In this document: piece by piece, positions 52,020-59,889 of the stretch
Position numbering within the stretch: position 1 is the stretch's first letter
Layout: the number at the start of each line of letters is the position of its first letter
NCBI GenBank assembly: GCA_031555935.1
Contig: JAVBTX010000006.1
Coordinates: 310,001 to 374,000 of the forward strand
Length of the DNA: 64,000 bases
Origin: Roseburia_C sp031555935
GTDB taxonomy: Bacteria > Bacillota > Clostridia > Lachnospirales > Lachnospiraceae
Reading direction: 5' to 3'
The notes under the pieces: generated by a model
Database searches by the model: none
Told to the model about the DNA's origin: nothing
Seen by the model: only the letters and a program-made list of their open reading frames with translations
Made by a program: the position numbers and the translations under genes

Positions 52020-52067
52020 ATTATAGTTATTTCAGCTGGATATGTCAATGTGTCAAAAATTTAACAA
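52020..52067 (-). promoter_or_regulatory. Consensus rex promoter with adjacent Rex operator
   Basis: On the minus strand TTGACA (52048-52043) and TATAAT (52025-52020) are 17 bp apart, a full sigma-A consensus. Directly upstream, TTGTTAA-ATTT-TTGACAC (52067-52050) matches the clostridial Rex site TTGTTAA-N4-TTAACAA at 12 of 14 defined positions. A repressor there would contact the region next to the -35. Confidence 0.75.
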
Positions 52068-52073
52068 CTATGA

Positions 52074-52096
52074 AACATCCCCTTTATAGGGATGTT
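52074..52096 (-). terminator. Hairpin over the stop codon of the ABC-F gene
   Basis: AACATCCC and GGGATGTT pair perfectly around a seven-base loop that contains the stop codon of the ABC-F gene. The minus strand continues TTTCATAG, a weak T-run. It lies right before the Rex site and may partly end transcription. Confidence 0.55.
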
Positions 52097-54018
52097 GCAT
52101 CCTTTTCGAGTGATAATTGCTCCCACTGCGCAAATAATGCCTCTAGCTTTTCATTAATCAAGGTCATTTCATGATGAATTTCGTTTAGCTTCGCAGAATT
52201 CGTTGCGTTCTCTGGTTTTGCCAGGTCCGCTTCTAGCGCCGCACTTTGTTCTTCACTGGAACTGATTTCAGCTTCAATTTTTTTAATTGCATTTTCAATT
52301 TTGCGCAATGTGGCCTGCTGTTTTTTCATCTCTTCCCAGCTTTGTTTATCTTCAGAGCAAGCGGATGCTTTTGCCGAATCTGTGGCATCATCCCTTTTCA
52401 CATACAAGGCATTCATCGTTTCGCGTTTTTCTAAATAATAGTCATAATTGCCAATGTAATTTATCACGGTCTGCCCCGTCAATTCTAATATCCTAGTCGC
52501 GGTTCGATTGATAAAATAACGGTCATGGGAAACATAAAAAACTGTTCCAGTATAGGAATTTAACGCTGATTCCAATATTTCTTTGGAGGTAATATCGAGG
52601 TGGTTGGTCGGCTCATCGAGGATTAGGAAATTTGCATTGGAAAGCATTAGCTTGGCTAAGGATACCCGGCCTCTTTCGCCACCACTCAAATCTCCAATCC
52701 GCTTAAACACGTCATCTTCGGTAAATAAAAAGGCGGCAAGAACATTACGGATTCTGGTCTGATTTAGATTTGGATAAGCATCCGCAATTTCCTGAAATAA
52801 GTTTTTCTCGGCATCCAAATTCTGATGCTCCTGATCGTAGTAACCGATATGAACATTGGTACCGAGCGTAATGGTTCCCATATCTGCCTCTACCAAGCCA
52901 TTAATCATTTTCAGGATGGTTGTTTTTCCGGTGCCATTATTGCCAATCAAGGCCACTCGTTCACCACGCTTTATTTCAAAGCCAATCTGTTCAAATAATG
53001 TTTCCTCATAGGATTTTTTCAGTTCTTTGATTTCTAAAACATCATTTCCACTGGTGATTTCTGGTTCTAAACTAATATGGATATCGGTATTTTCGTCCAT
53101 CGGTTTTTCCAGCCGCTCAATTTTATCCAACATCTTTTCACGGCTTTCAGCACGCTTAATAGATTTCTCCCGATTAAAGGATTTTAACTTGGTAATGACT
53201 TCTTCCTGATGCTTTATTTCCCGCTGCTGGTTATAATACTGTTTTAAGATTGCTTCCCGACGCTGCTCTTTTTTCTGTGCATACGCGGTATAATTGCCTT
53301 CATATACCGTGGCTATATTGTGGGACAATTCAACCACCTTGGTCACCACCCGGTCTAAAAAGTAACGGTCATGGGCCACAATAATCACTGCCCCTTTATA
53401 ATTCAGCAGATATGTTTCTAACCAAGCGATTGATTCCATATCGAGGTGGTTGGTCGGCTCATCTAAGAGAATGACATCTGGCTTGGTTACTAACAGCTTG
53501 CCTAACGCCACTCGCGTTTTTTGTCCACCGGACAACTCATTCATCGACTTGGTAAATTCTTCTTCGGTAAATCCAAGACCTTTTAAAACCCCCGTAATTT
53601 CACTGCGGAAGGTATAGCCGCCAGCGTACTCAAATTCATGGTTCAGTTGGTTATACTTTTCTAACAGTCCATTCATTTCAGTTGGCGCGCAGTGCTGCAT
53701 CTGCGTTTCCATCTCGCGCAGACGCTGCTCCATTCTTATTAATTCACCACATGCAGCAAGTATCTCGTCATAGATATTGGCTTCGCCACCGATGTCCTGA
53801 TACTGAGCAAGGTAACCCAGACTTTTGTTCTTAGCCAGGGTTACCTCTCCTTCGTCCGCACCTAGTTCACGAGTTATTATTTTTAATAACGTGGATTTGC
53901 CGGCACCATTGATGCCGACAATCGCCACTTTTTCATTCTCTTCTACATGAAAAGATACATTTTTTAATATTTCGTCTGTCCCGAAAGACTTACTGATGTT
54001 CTGACAGGCTAAAATCAT
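52084..54018 (-). CDS. ABC-F family ATPase
   Basis: ABC-F proteins are soluble tandem ATPases that act on ribosomes, in translation or in antibiotic protection. The 644-residue product has two ABC domains: Walker A GINGAGKSTLLK and signature LSGGQKTRVALGKLL in the first, GNNGTGKTTILK and LSGGERGRVSLAKLML in the second, with a helical linker between (about 230-320) and a C-terminal coiled coil (about 540-640) as in Uup/YdiF-type members. There are no membrane segments. The ATG at 54018 has GGGGTG upstream. A specific resistance role cannot be assigned. Confidence 0.92.
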   Translation of the reverse strand: MILACQNISKSFGTDEILKNVSFHVEENEKVAIVGINGAGKSTLLKIITRELGADEGEVTLAKNKSLGYLAQYQDIGGEANIYDEILAACGELIRMEQRLREMETQMQHCAPTEMNGLLEKYNQLNHEFEYAGGYTFRSEITGVLKGLGFTEEEFTKSMNELSGGQKTRVALGKLLVTKPDVILLDEPTNHLDMESIAWLETYLLNYKGAVIIVAHDRYFLDRVVTKVVELSHNIATVYEGNYTAYAQKKEQRREAILKQYYNQQREIKHQEEVITKLKSFNREKSIKRAESREKMLDKIERLEKPMDENTDIHISLEPEITSGNDVLEIKELKKSYEETLFEQIGFEIKRGERVALIGNNGTGKTTILKMINGLVEADMGTITLGTNVHIGYYDQEHQNLDAEKNLFQEIADAYPNLNQTRIRNVLAAFLFTEDDVFKRIGDLSGGERGRVSLAKLMLSNANFLILDEPTNHLDITSKEILESALNSYTGTVFYVSHDRYFINRTATRILELTGQTVINYIGNYDYYLEKRETMNALYVKRDDATDSAKASACSEDKQSWEEMKKQQATLRKIENAIKKIEAEISSSEEQSAALEADLAKPENATNSAKLNEIHHEMTLINEKLEALFAQWEQLSLEKDATSL

Positions 54019-54048
54019 AATACACCCCATTCTTCCAAAGTATGGTGA

Positions 54049-55257
54049 TTAGAACATTTTTTCTAATGTCTCACGAATTGCCTTGATAAATCCTTCACTG
54101 CTTAATGAGGTTGGGTCCTCTATGGTGGTAATTAACGCCAGGTCTTTGGTCATTTTACCGGCTTCGATGGTTGCCACACAAGCCTGTTCTAATTTATCAG
54201 CAAATGTACATAATGCTTCATTTTTGTCTAACTCGCCACGTTTTCTAAGTGCTCCGCTCCAAGCAAAAATGGTTGCCACGGAGTTGGTAGAGGTTTCTTC
54301 CCCTTTTAAGTGCTTATAGTAATGACGCTGTACCGTTCCATGTGCTGCCTCATACTCGTAAAATCCGTTTGGCGATACCAGGACTGAGGTCATCATTGCT
54401 AATGAACCAAATGCAGAGGAAACCATATCACTCATAACGTCTCCGTCATAATTCTTACAAGCCCAGATAAATCCGCCTTCGGCTTTCATAACACGGGCTA
54501 CGGCATCATCTATTAATGTATAAAAATACTCAATTCCAGCGGCTTTGAACTGCTCATCAAATTCTTTATCATAGATTTCCTGGAATACATCCTTAAAGGT
54601 ATGGTCATATTTCTTGGAAATGGTATCCTTAGTTGCAAACCATAAGTCCTGCTTCGTATCAAGTGCATATGCAAAACAGCTTCTCGCAAAGCTCTCGATT
54701 GATTCATCTAAATTATGCTGACCCTGAACGATACCTGCTCCGGCAAAGTTATGAATCAACTCACGCATCTCGCTTCCGTCCTCAGCAGTATATACTAATT
54801 CACATTTGCCGGCACCGGGAATTTTCATTTCAACACCCTTATAAACATCACCATAAGCATGGCGGGCTATTGTAATTGGTTTCTTCCAGTTCTTTACACA
54901 TGGCTCAATTCCGTTGACAACGATTGGTGCCCGAAATACCGTTCCATCTAAAATGGCACGGATGGTCCCGTTTGGACTTTTCCACATTTCTTTTAACTCA
55001 TATTCGGTCATTCTCGCTGCATTTGGGGTTATCGTTGCACACTTTACGGCAACACCATATTTCTTTGTTGCTTCTGCTGAATCAATGGTGACCTGGTCGT
55101 TTGTTTGATTGCGATACTCCAAGCCAAGGTCATAATACTCTGTATTTAATTCGATGAATGGTGTTAGCAATTCATCCTTAATCATTTTCCAGAGAATCCG
55201 GGTCATTTCGTCTCCGTCCATCTCAACTAACGGTGTGCTCATTTTAATCTTGTCCAT
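54049..55257 (-). CDS. icd: NADP-dependent isocitrate dehydrogenase (type II)
   Basis: Icd converts isocitrate to 2-oxoglutarate and CO2 with NADP. The 402-residue product begins STPLVEMDGDEMTRILW and has AVKCATITPNAARMTEYEL, the substrate-binding SPNGTIRAILDGTVFRAPI and DMVSSAFGSLAMMTSVLVSP; this is the homodimeric type also found in eukaryotes. Length is normal. It lies 18 bp after the GntR gene, which itself follows citrate synthase, so all three should be one operon that feeds glutamate synthesis. Confidence 0.96.
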   Translation of the reverse strand: MDKIKMSTPLVEMDGDEMTRILWKMIKDELLTPFIELNTEYYDLGLEYRNQTNDQVTIDSAEATKKYGVAVKCATITPNAARMTEYELKEMWKSPNGTIRAILDGTVFRAPIVVNGIEPCVKNWKKPITIARHAYGDVYKGVEMKIPGAGKCELVYTAEDGSEMRELIHNFAGAGIVQGQHNLDESIESFARSCFAYALDTKQDLWFATKDTISKKYDHTFKDVFQEIYDKEFDEQFKAAGIEYFYTLIDDAVARVMKAEGGFIWACKNYDGDVMSDMVSSAFGSLAMMTSVLVSPNGFYEYEAAHGTVQRHYYKHLKGEETSTNSVATIFAWSGALRKRGELDKNEALCTFADKLEQACVATIEAGKMTKDLALITTIEDPTSLSSEGFIKAIRETLEKMF

Positions 55258-55275
55258 TGTTCATCCTCCATTTTG

Positions 55276-55935
55276 TTATTTCAATAAATTATCCCAGCCA
55301 CATTTGTCCATATTTGATATAGTATTTAACATATGGGTTGTGGCCAGCGTTTCTGCGCTCGCTTCGTCATGCATTTTTAATGCTTCCACGATTTTCTTGT
55401 GTTCTTCATTGGAATGAATGACCCGTTCCGGCATTGCCAGCGTATTTTTACGAACACGCTCGACATAATGATGAAATGCCGACAGCTCATGCTTTAGCAT
55501 TTTGCTGCCACAGGCAACATATAATATCTCATGAAACTTATTGTCCAATTCCAAAATCTGGGCATAGTTTTCCTTTGCCGCATGAAAATCAACGAGATAA
55601 ATATTTTCTTCCAGCTCGGAAATTTGCTCGGCAGTAATCTCTTGGGCGGCCCATTTGGCACACAGACCTTCTAGTCTCGCACGAATTTCATAAATGTCCT
55701 TAATATCTTCCTTGGAAATCCCCACCACAAATGCTCCCTTGTTCGGAATAATCGTCACAAGTCCTTCTAATTCCAACTGGCGTAAGGCTTCCCGCACCGG
55801 AGTCCGGCTAACACCGAGTTCGTCGCCGAGGGTTTTCTCTTTTAATTCTTCCTCTTTTTTGTATTTTCCGGCAAGAATATCTTCTCTTATTTTATGAAAG
55901 ACTCTTCCACTTAAAGAATATTTATCTTCGCTCAA
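55276..55935 (-). CDS. GntR family regulator (FadR/FCD type)
   Basis: The 219-residue product has an N-terminal winged helix with VFHKIREDILAGKYKKEEEL and GDELGVSRTPVREALRQLEL, and an all-helical FCD ligand domain (about 85-210) with the metal-type residues of DNKFHEILYVACGS. The start is TTG with GGAGG seven bases upstream. FCD regulators usually bind carboxylic acids. Its place between citrate synthase and icd, and the palindrome in the operon promoter, suggest that it controls this operon; citrate or 2-oxoglutarate are possible ligands by inference only. Confidence 0.92.
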   Translation of the reverse strand: MSEDKYSLSGRVFHKIREDILAGKYKKEEELKEKTLGDELGVSRTPVREALRQLELEGLVTIIPNKGAFVVGISKEDIKDIYEIRARLEGLCAKWAAQEITAEQISELEENIYLVDFHAAKENYAQILELDNKFHEILYVACGSKMLKHELSAFHHYVERVRKNTLAMPERVIHSNEEHKKIVEALKMHDEASAETLATTHMLNTISNMDKCGWDNLLK

Positions 55936-55961
55936 CGTGAAGCCTCCTTAATTTTACCACT

Positions 55962-57344
55962 TTATAATATAATATCCAGTTTTTTACAGGAATTTGTGAT
56001 TTCTGCCACCAGTTCCTGGTCAGTCAGCACGGTCACCCGGCCATCATCATATTGAGTATCAACCCATTCCTTTATTATCTTAACAAGTTTCGAGTTTTTG
56101 TCAACCCATCGTTCCTTATCCAGGCGGTAATATGTATTAATCCAATGCGCGATTCCGGCTAGTCCCGAGGTATTTGAAACAGATACCAGTGGTGGCCGTT
56201 TTAAAAATTTGTCAGTGTCAAAAATATTGTATATTTCTTCGTTTTTCAATAAGCCATCGGCATGGATTCCGGCTCTCGTAACATTGAAATTGCGCCCAAC
56301 AAATGGCGTCTGGCTTGGCTGCACGTAGCCCAGTTCTTTTTCAAAATATTCTGCCAATTCGGTAATGATGGTGGTGTCCATACCATCTAAGCTTCCCTTG
56401 AGCTGTGCATATTCAAAAACCATTGCCTCAAGCGGTGTATTTCCAGTCCGCTCGCCAATGCCAAATAACGAGCAGTTCACACCACTGGCACCATAGAGCC
56501 ATGCTGTCGTCGAATTGCTGACCGCCTTATAGAAATCGTTATGACCATGCCACTCGATTAATTCAGAAGGAACCCCCGCATGAGTCGTTAAGCCGTAAAT
56601 AATCCCTTGGACGCTTCTTGGAATCACTGCTCCGGCAAAATTTACGCCATATCCCATTGTGTCACAAGCCCGAATCCGAATTGGTATTTTGTATTCCTCC
56701 ATCAGTTTCATCAGTTCTAAGCAAAATGGTATTACAAAACCATAAATATCTGAACGCGTAATGTCCTCCAAATGGCATCTTGGGCTGATTCCGGTTTCCA
56801 GACACTCTCTGACAACACTTAAATATAGATTCATCACTTCTCTTCTGGTCATTTTCATTTTATAGAAGATATGGTAATCAGAACAACTGACCAGGATTCC
56901 GGTTTCCTTTAGTCCCAATTCCTTCACTAATTCAAAGTCCTGTTTGCTGGCCCGAATCCAGCTTGTTACTTCGGGAAATTGATATCCGCGCTCCAAACAT
57001 TTATAAACTGCATCACGGTCTTTCTTACTATATAAAAAGAATTCACTCTGGCGAATCTTTCCGTTTGGTCCGCCCAATTTATGTAAATAATCATAGATTG
57101 TCACAATCTGTTCGGTCGTATATGGCTCTCTTGACTGCTGTCCATCACGGAACGTCGTATCGGTAATCCATATATCCTCTGGCATATTGTGCGGCACAAT
57201 ACGGTCGTTAAAGGCAATCTTCGGAACTTCTTCGTATGGAAATAGATTACGGAATACATTTGGGTGCTCCACGTCTGCTAAGTGATAAAAGTGTTCTTCC
57301 AACTGTAACAGGTTTGTTTTGTTATTTATTATGACTTCTCTCAT
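55962..57344 (-). CDS. Re-citrate synthase-like enzyme (DRE-TIM family)
   Basis: The 460-residue protein has the DRE-TIM signature WITDTTFRDGQQSREPYTTE and the metal motif EWHGHNDFYKAVSN with GERTGNTPLEAMV. The long N-terminal segment (VEHPNVFRNLFPYEEVPKI) and overall pattern match the clostridial Re-type citrate synthase rather than 2-isopropylmalate or homocitrate synthase. It would condense acetyl-CoA and oxaloacetate. Neighbouring icd supports this. Homocitrate synthase remains an alternative. The ribosome site is weak; a palindromic promoter precedes it. Confidence 0.85.
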   Translation of the reverse strand: MREVIINNKTNLLQLEEHFYHLADVEHPNVFRNLFPYEEVPKIAFNDRIVPHNMPEDIWITDTTFRDGQQSREPYTTEQIVTIYDYLHKLGGPNGKIRQSEFFLYSKKDRDAVYKCLERGYQFPEVTSWIRASKQDFELVKELGLKETGILVSCSDYHIFYKMKMTRREVMNLYLSVVRECLETGISPRCHLEDITRSDIYGFVIPFCLELMKLMEEYKIPIRIRACDTMGYGVNFAGAVIPRSVQGIIYGLTTHAGVPSELIEWHGHNDFYKAVSNSTTAWLYGASGVNCSLFGIGERTGNTPLEAMVFEYAQLKGSLDGMDTTIITELAEYFEKELGYVQPSQTPFVGRNFNVTRAGIHADGLLKNEEIYNIFDTDKFLKRPPLVSVSNTSGLAGIAHWINTYYRLDKERWVDKNSKLVKIIKEWVDTQYDDGRVTVLTDQELVAEITNSCKKLDIIL

Positions 57345-57379
57345 ATTTATACTTCAACCTTTCATCTTTCCGTTTTATT

Positions 57380-57413
57380 GTATGATTGTATACAATTATA
57401 CACGTATTGTCAA
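57380..57413 (-). promoter_or_regulatory. Citrate synthase operon promoter with GntR-type palindrome
   Basis: On the minus strand TTGACA (57413-57408) and TACAAT (57390-57385) are 17 bp apart. A 22-bp palindrome (57380-57401) with one mismatched pair has the core ATTGTATACAAT and covers the -10. TTGTATACAA fits the FCD-GntR half-site pattern (GT...AC), so binding would block RNA polymerase. Confidence 0.7.
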
Positions 57414-57463
57414 GAACAAGTCATTTTTTATAAAAGAAAAAAAACTTTTATATTCGGACAGGA

Positions 57464-57490
57464 ACACAATGCGTTCACAAACATAATATG
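57464..57490 (+). promoter_or_regulatory. Possible sigma-K-like promoter before the Cys/Gly-rich gene
   Basis: AC (57464-57465), 16 bp, then CATAATATG (57482-57490) resembles the sigma-K pattern AC-16/17-CATAnnnTA with one mismatch. It lies about 30 bp before the start codon. Late mother-cell control would suit a coat-like protein, but the match is short. Confidence 0.35.
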
Positions 57491-57521
57491 AAGTGTAAGA
57501 AAATTTCTTGGAGGAATTAAA

Positions 57522-57752
57522 ATGAGTGATTTAGCTGCAACAAACTGTGGATGTAACGAATGTGGTAACAACAATGGCGGATGTGGTTCTATTCTTTGGA
57601 TCATCATCTTGCTAAGCTGCTGTGGTAATGGATTTGGTGGCAACGGATGTGGCAATGGCTGCGGCAACAACGGCTTCGGCGGCGACAGCTGTATCCTGAT
57701 TATCATCTTGTTACTCTGCTGTGGCGGAAATGATTGTGGTTTCGGCTGCTAA
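57522..57752 (+). CDS. Small Cys/Gly/Asn-rich protein with two hydrophobic segments
   Basis: The 76-residue product is rich in Cys, Gly and Asn (NCGCNECGNNNGGCG near the start; GNGFGGNGCGNGCGNNGFGG in the middle). Two short hydrophobic stretches, ILWIIILLSCC (about 24-34) and CILIIILLLCC (about 57-67), form an internal repeat, each followed by CCG. Similar clostridial proteins are labelled chorion-class high-cysteine protein; YjcZ-type spore proteins have related composition. A membrane or spore-coat role is a guess. TTGGAGG precedes the ATG, and a strong terminator follows. Confidence 0.8.
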   Translation: MSDLAATNCGCNECGNNNGGCGSILWIIILLSCCGNGFGGNGCGNGCGNNGFGGDSCILIIILLLCCGGNDCGFGC

Positions 57753-57760
57753 TTAATTCT

Positions 57761-57795
57761 AAAAAGGTCTGTCGCATTGCGACAGACCTTTTTTT
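57761..57795. terminator. Bidirectional terminator
   Basis: AAAAAGGTCTGTCGC and GCGACAGACCTTTTT pair perfectly around ATT, with a T-run on both strands. It lies between the Cys/Gly-rich gene and the convergent minus-strand gene and can end both. Confidence 0.92.
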
Positions 57796-57801
57796 GTGTT
57801 T

Positions 57802-58116
57802 TTATATCAATCTATTTCGCCGCCCCTGGTTCGGTCGCTGTCCGCCCCCATTTCGCTGACGATTTCCCTGAGGTGACATTCCCTGCCCCCGCCTCGGCTC
57901 CTGCCCCCGCTGTACCTCCTGAGCTCGCTGCGACTCCTGTACTTGCTGCGTTTCCTGTGCCCGTTTTAATCGCATACACTCCTCATCTATCTCGTATACC
58001 TGATTTCCTTCTATGATTAACTTGCCCACGGATATAATCCTTTCTGATTGTATTTTCTCTACCATATATTCTATGCTTTTTTCTGATAATTGTAATACTG
58101 CCCAAGCATTTCTCAT
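57802..58116 (-). CDS. Small protein with Gln/Arg/Gly-rich basic tail
   Basis: The 104-residue product has an ordered N-terminal half (MRNAWAVLQLSEKSIEYMVE and ISVGKLIIEGNQVYEIDEEC) and a low-complexity C-terminal half made of Gln/Glu/Arg units (QVQESQRAQEVQRGQEPRRG) ending in an Asn/Arg/Gly-rich tail. The bidirectional terminator just after its stop supports a real gene. The start is uncertain because no clear ribosome site is seen, and it lies only 25 bp from the divergent gene at 58142. I do not recognise a family; the tail looks suited to nucleic-acid binding, which is inference. Confidence 0.6.
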   Translation of the reverse strand: MRNAWAVLQLSEKSIEYMVEKIQSERIISVGKLIIEGNQVYEIDEECMRLKRAQETQQVQESQRAQEVQRGQEPRRGQGMSPQGNRQRNGGGQRPNQGRRNRLI

Positions 58117-58141
58117 AAGGTAAAAGAAAAAGGTAGCTTTG

Positions 58142-58471
58142 ATGGACAACGAATTCAAACCAACCAACTTTGATACACAGATGCAAAATCAGGAACTGCA
58201 AATGCTAAAAACAATGCTCCCCTATATGCAGTGGAGTCAACAGAAATCACTTGCCGTCATGATTAAATACATGGAATTAAAAAATACGGCGGAGGTATTT
58301 TCAGCCCCTACTCCAACTATGCAGATGTGTGATATTACTGACGGACGAGAGCGGACATTACAAATGCTTAGTGATTTAAGTGAAGTATGCAGCGGTCAGC
58401 AGCGCGAAAATATTGATATGATGCTAAATGCCTTCCAAATGTTTTCTACTTATGAAATTCTCTTCTCCTAA
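58142..58471 (+). CDS. Small helical protein of unknown function
   Basis: The 109-residue product is Met- and Gln-rich and predicted all-helical, with no signal or membrane helix: ELQMLKTMLPYMQWSQQKSL, VMIKYMELKNTAEVF and a C-terminal helix pair LQMLSDLSEVCSGQQRENID. The last pair matches the C-terminal pattern of the next gene. AAGG lies eight bases before the ATG. It is divergent from the Gln/Arg-rich gene and 33 bp before the next plus-strand gene. No known family is recognised. Confidence 0.75.
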   Translation: MDNEFKPTNFDTQMQNQELQMLKTMLPYMQWSQQKSLAVMIKYMELKNTAEVFSAPTPTMQMCDITDGRERTLQMLSDLSEVCSGQQRENIDMMLNAFQMFSTYEILFS

Positions 58472-58504
58472 CAACAATAATTTTTCAGAAAGGATTTGCC
58501 CTCT

Positions 58505-58792
58505 ATGAATCTTGATTTTTTTCAAAACGATCCAAAGTTAAAAAATATGGATCCTAAAAAACTAGAATTTTTAATGAACTTTGCCAATAATCAGAGTCCC
58601 TCTGGTGATGCCAAGGATATGGCTAGTGTACTTATGTCAGCGGCTAGCACAGCCAAAAACAATGGCGTAGAGTTCTCGCCTGACGAAACTGACCTGATGG
58701 TTGAAATGCTAAAGCAAAATATGTCACCCGCGGAGCAAAAGAAAGCTGACCAGATTATGATGATGATGAAAACTATGCGCCGACGGCGATAA
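58505..58792 (+). CDS. Small Met-rich helical protein of unknown function
   Basis: The 95-residue product begins MNLDFFQNDPKLKNMDPKKL and is helical throughout. The C-terminal helix MSPAEQKKADQIMMMMKTMR ends in four arginines. Its last 30 residues share spacing with the preceding protein (Ser, eight residues, Asp, then a run of Met/Leu/Ile). GAAAGGA lies ten bases before the ATG at 58505. Similar hypothetical proteins occur in Lachnospiraceae as far as I recall. No function is known. Confidence 0.75.
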   Translation: MNLDFFQNDPKLKNMDPKKLEFLMNFANNQSPSGDAKDMASVLMSAASTAKNNGVEFSPDETDLMVEMLKQNMSPAEQKKADQIMMMMKTMRRRR

Positions 58793-58914
58793 CCCCCCTC
58801 GACTATTTTGGTTGACATAATTTACCGCTATTTCTTCCTTTGTATTTATGTTATATTGTTCTTGTAACAAATACGAAATATCTTTGTAACATTTCCAAAG
58901 GAGGAAAAATAATC

Positions 58915-59814
58915 ATGAAAAAAATAGTTGCAATTTCGGCCATCGCTTTTACTCTGAGCAGCATCGCTGCCCCCCTGACTGTTGACGCAGCCAATTATAA
59001 GGTTTATACCTATTCTAATAACGGTAGCTGCACTAACATCCAGGACCAATTAAAGAATTATACTGCTGGCGGCTCTTGTACCCCGGGTAAGATTGTGATG
59101 AGCAATGGTAACTGCCTAAATTTAGAAGATTATGGCATTAAATTTGGCGATTATAATTCAAACTGTAACAATAACAACCAAGATTGTACTCCAAGTTCCA
59201 ATTGTCCGACAACAGATGCGGGTACATCTACCCCATGCCCAGGTACACAAGTAACTCCTGAGCCGACCGAGACCGAAACTCCGGCTACCGAGACACCGGC
59301 TAGTGAAACTCCGGCCACTGAAACAGAAACTACCACTCCTGACACGGAGAATGTGACACCTGAAAAACCAGCGACACCTGTAAAACCAGTAACCCCAGCG
59401 AAACCAGAAACTCCTAGCGCTGATGCTGGCGAAACGAAAGATTTAACCTATGCAGAACAGGTCGTAGAATTAGTAAATGCAGAACGGGCTAAGGAAGGCT
59501 TATCACCATTGACAATTGATAAAACCCTTGGTAGTGCGGCATTAGTACGCGCCAAAGAAATTCAGAGTACCTTTGCGCACACCCGTCCAAACGGTAGCAG
59601 TTTTGCAACTGCAATTACCGAAGCTGGCGGAAGCTATCGCGGCGCCGGCGAGAATATTGCCTACGGTCAGAAATCTCCTAAAGCAGTTGTTACTGCATGG
59701 ATGAACAGTGCCGGACACCGAGCTAATATCATGAATAAAAGTTACACCAAAATTGGTGTAGGCTATTTAACAAACTCCAATGTACCTTATTGGGTACAGT
59801 TGTTCTCCTATTAA
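58915..59814 (+). CDS. Secreted CAP/SCP-domain protein (YkwD-like)
   Basis: The 299-residue product has a signal peptide (MKKIVAISAIAFTLSSIAAP, cleavage near VDA-AN), a Cys/Asn-rich segment (about 25-105, six or more Cys), a Thr/Pro/Glu linker with imperfect short repeats (about 110-185), and a CAP domain with VELVNAERAKEGLSPLTIDK, FAHTRPNGSSF, GENIAYGQKSPKAVVTAWMN and SAGHRANIMNKSYTKIGVGY. CAP domains of this type in spore formers are often extracellular; the reaction is unknown. AAAGGAGG precedes the ATG. Two direct TTGTAACA copies, 22 bp apart, lie at 58862-58869 and 58884-58891. Confidence 0.93.
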   Translation: MKKIVAISAIAFTLSSIAAPLTVDAANYKVYTYSNNGSCTNIQDQLKNYTAGGSCTPGKIVMSNGNCLNLEDYGIKFGDYNSNCNNNNQDCTPSSNCPTTDAGTSTPCPGTQVTPEPTETETPATETPASETPATETETTTPDTENVTPEKPATPVKPVTPAKPETPSADAGETKDLTYAEQVVELVNAERAKEGLSPLTIDKTLGSAALVRAKEIQSTFAHTRPNGSSFATAITEAGGSYRGAGENIAYGQKSPKAVVTAWMNSAGHRANIMNKSYTKIGVGYLTNSNVPYWVQLFSY

Positions 59815-59836
59815 AGATAATTTAGCGCACAAAAAG

Positions 59837-59880
59837 GTCCCCCTGCCAGCTTAACGGCTAGCAGGGGGACACTTTTGTTT
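59837..59880. terminator. Terminator between CAP gene and leuS
   Basis: GTCCCCCTGCCAGC and GCTAGCAGGGGGAC pair with one mismatch. The plus strand continues ACTTTTGTTTTTTT; on the minus strand CTTTTTG follows, so it can serve both convergent genes. Confidence 0.9.
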
Positions 59881-59889
59881 TTTTAAAAT

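Noticed and set aside
52084..54018. Antibiotic-resistance assignment for the ABC-F gene
   Set aside because: The linker and C-terminal coiled coil fit housekeeping Uup/YdiF-type proteins as well; nothing in the sequence or neighbours points to a specific drug.
57522..57752. A repetitive minus-strand reading of Pro/Leu-rich residues over the Cys/Gly-rich gene
   Set aside because: It is the reverse of the GGN/TGY-rich plus-strand gene, lacks a ribosome site and runs into the plus-strand start region; the plus gene has both a good site and a terminator.
59221..59430. Tandem DNA repeat in the CAP gene as a mobile or CRISPR element
   Set aside because: It is an in-frame Thr/Pro/Glu linker of degenerate short units, common in secreted proteins.
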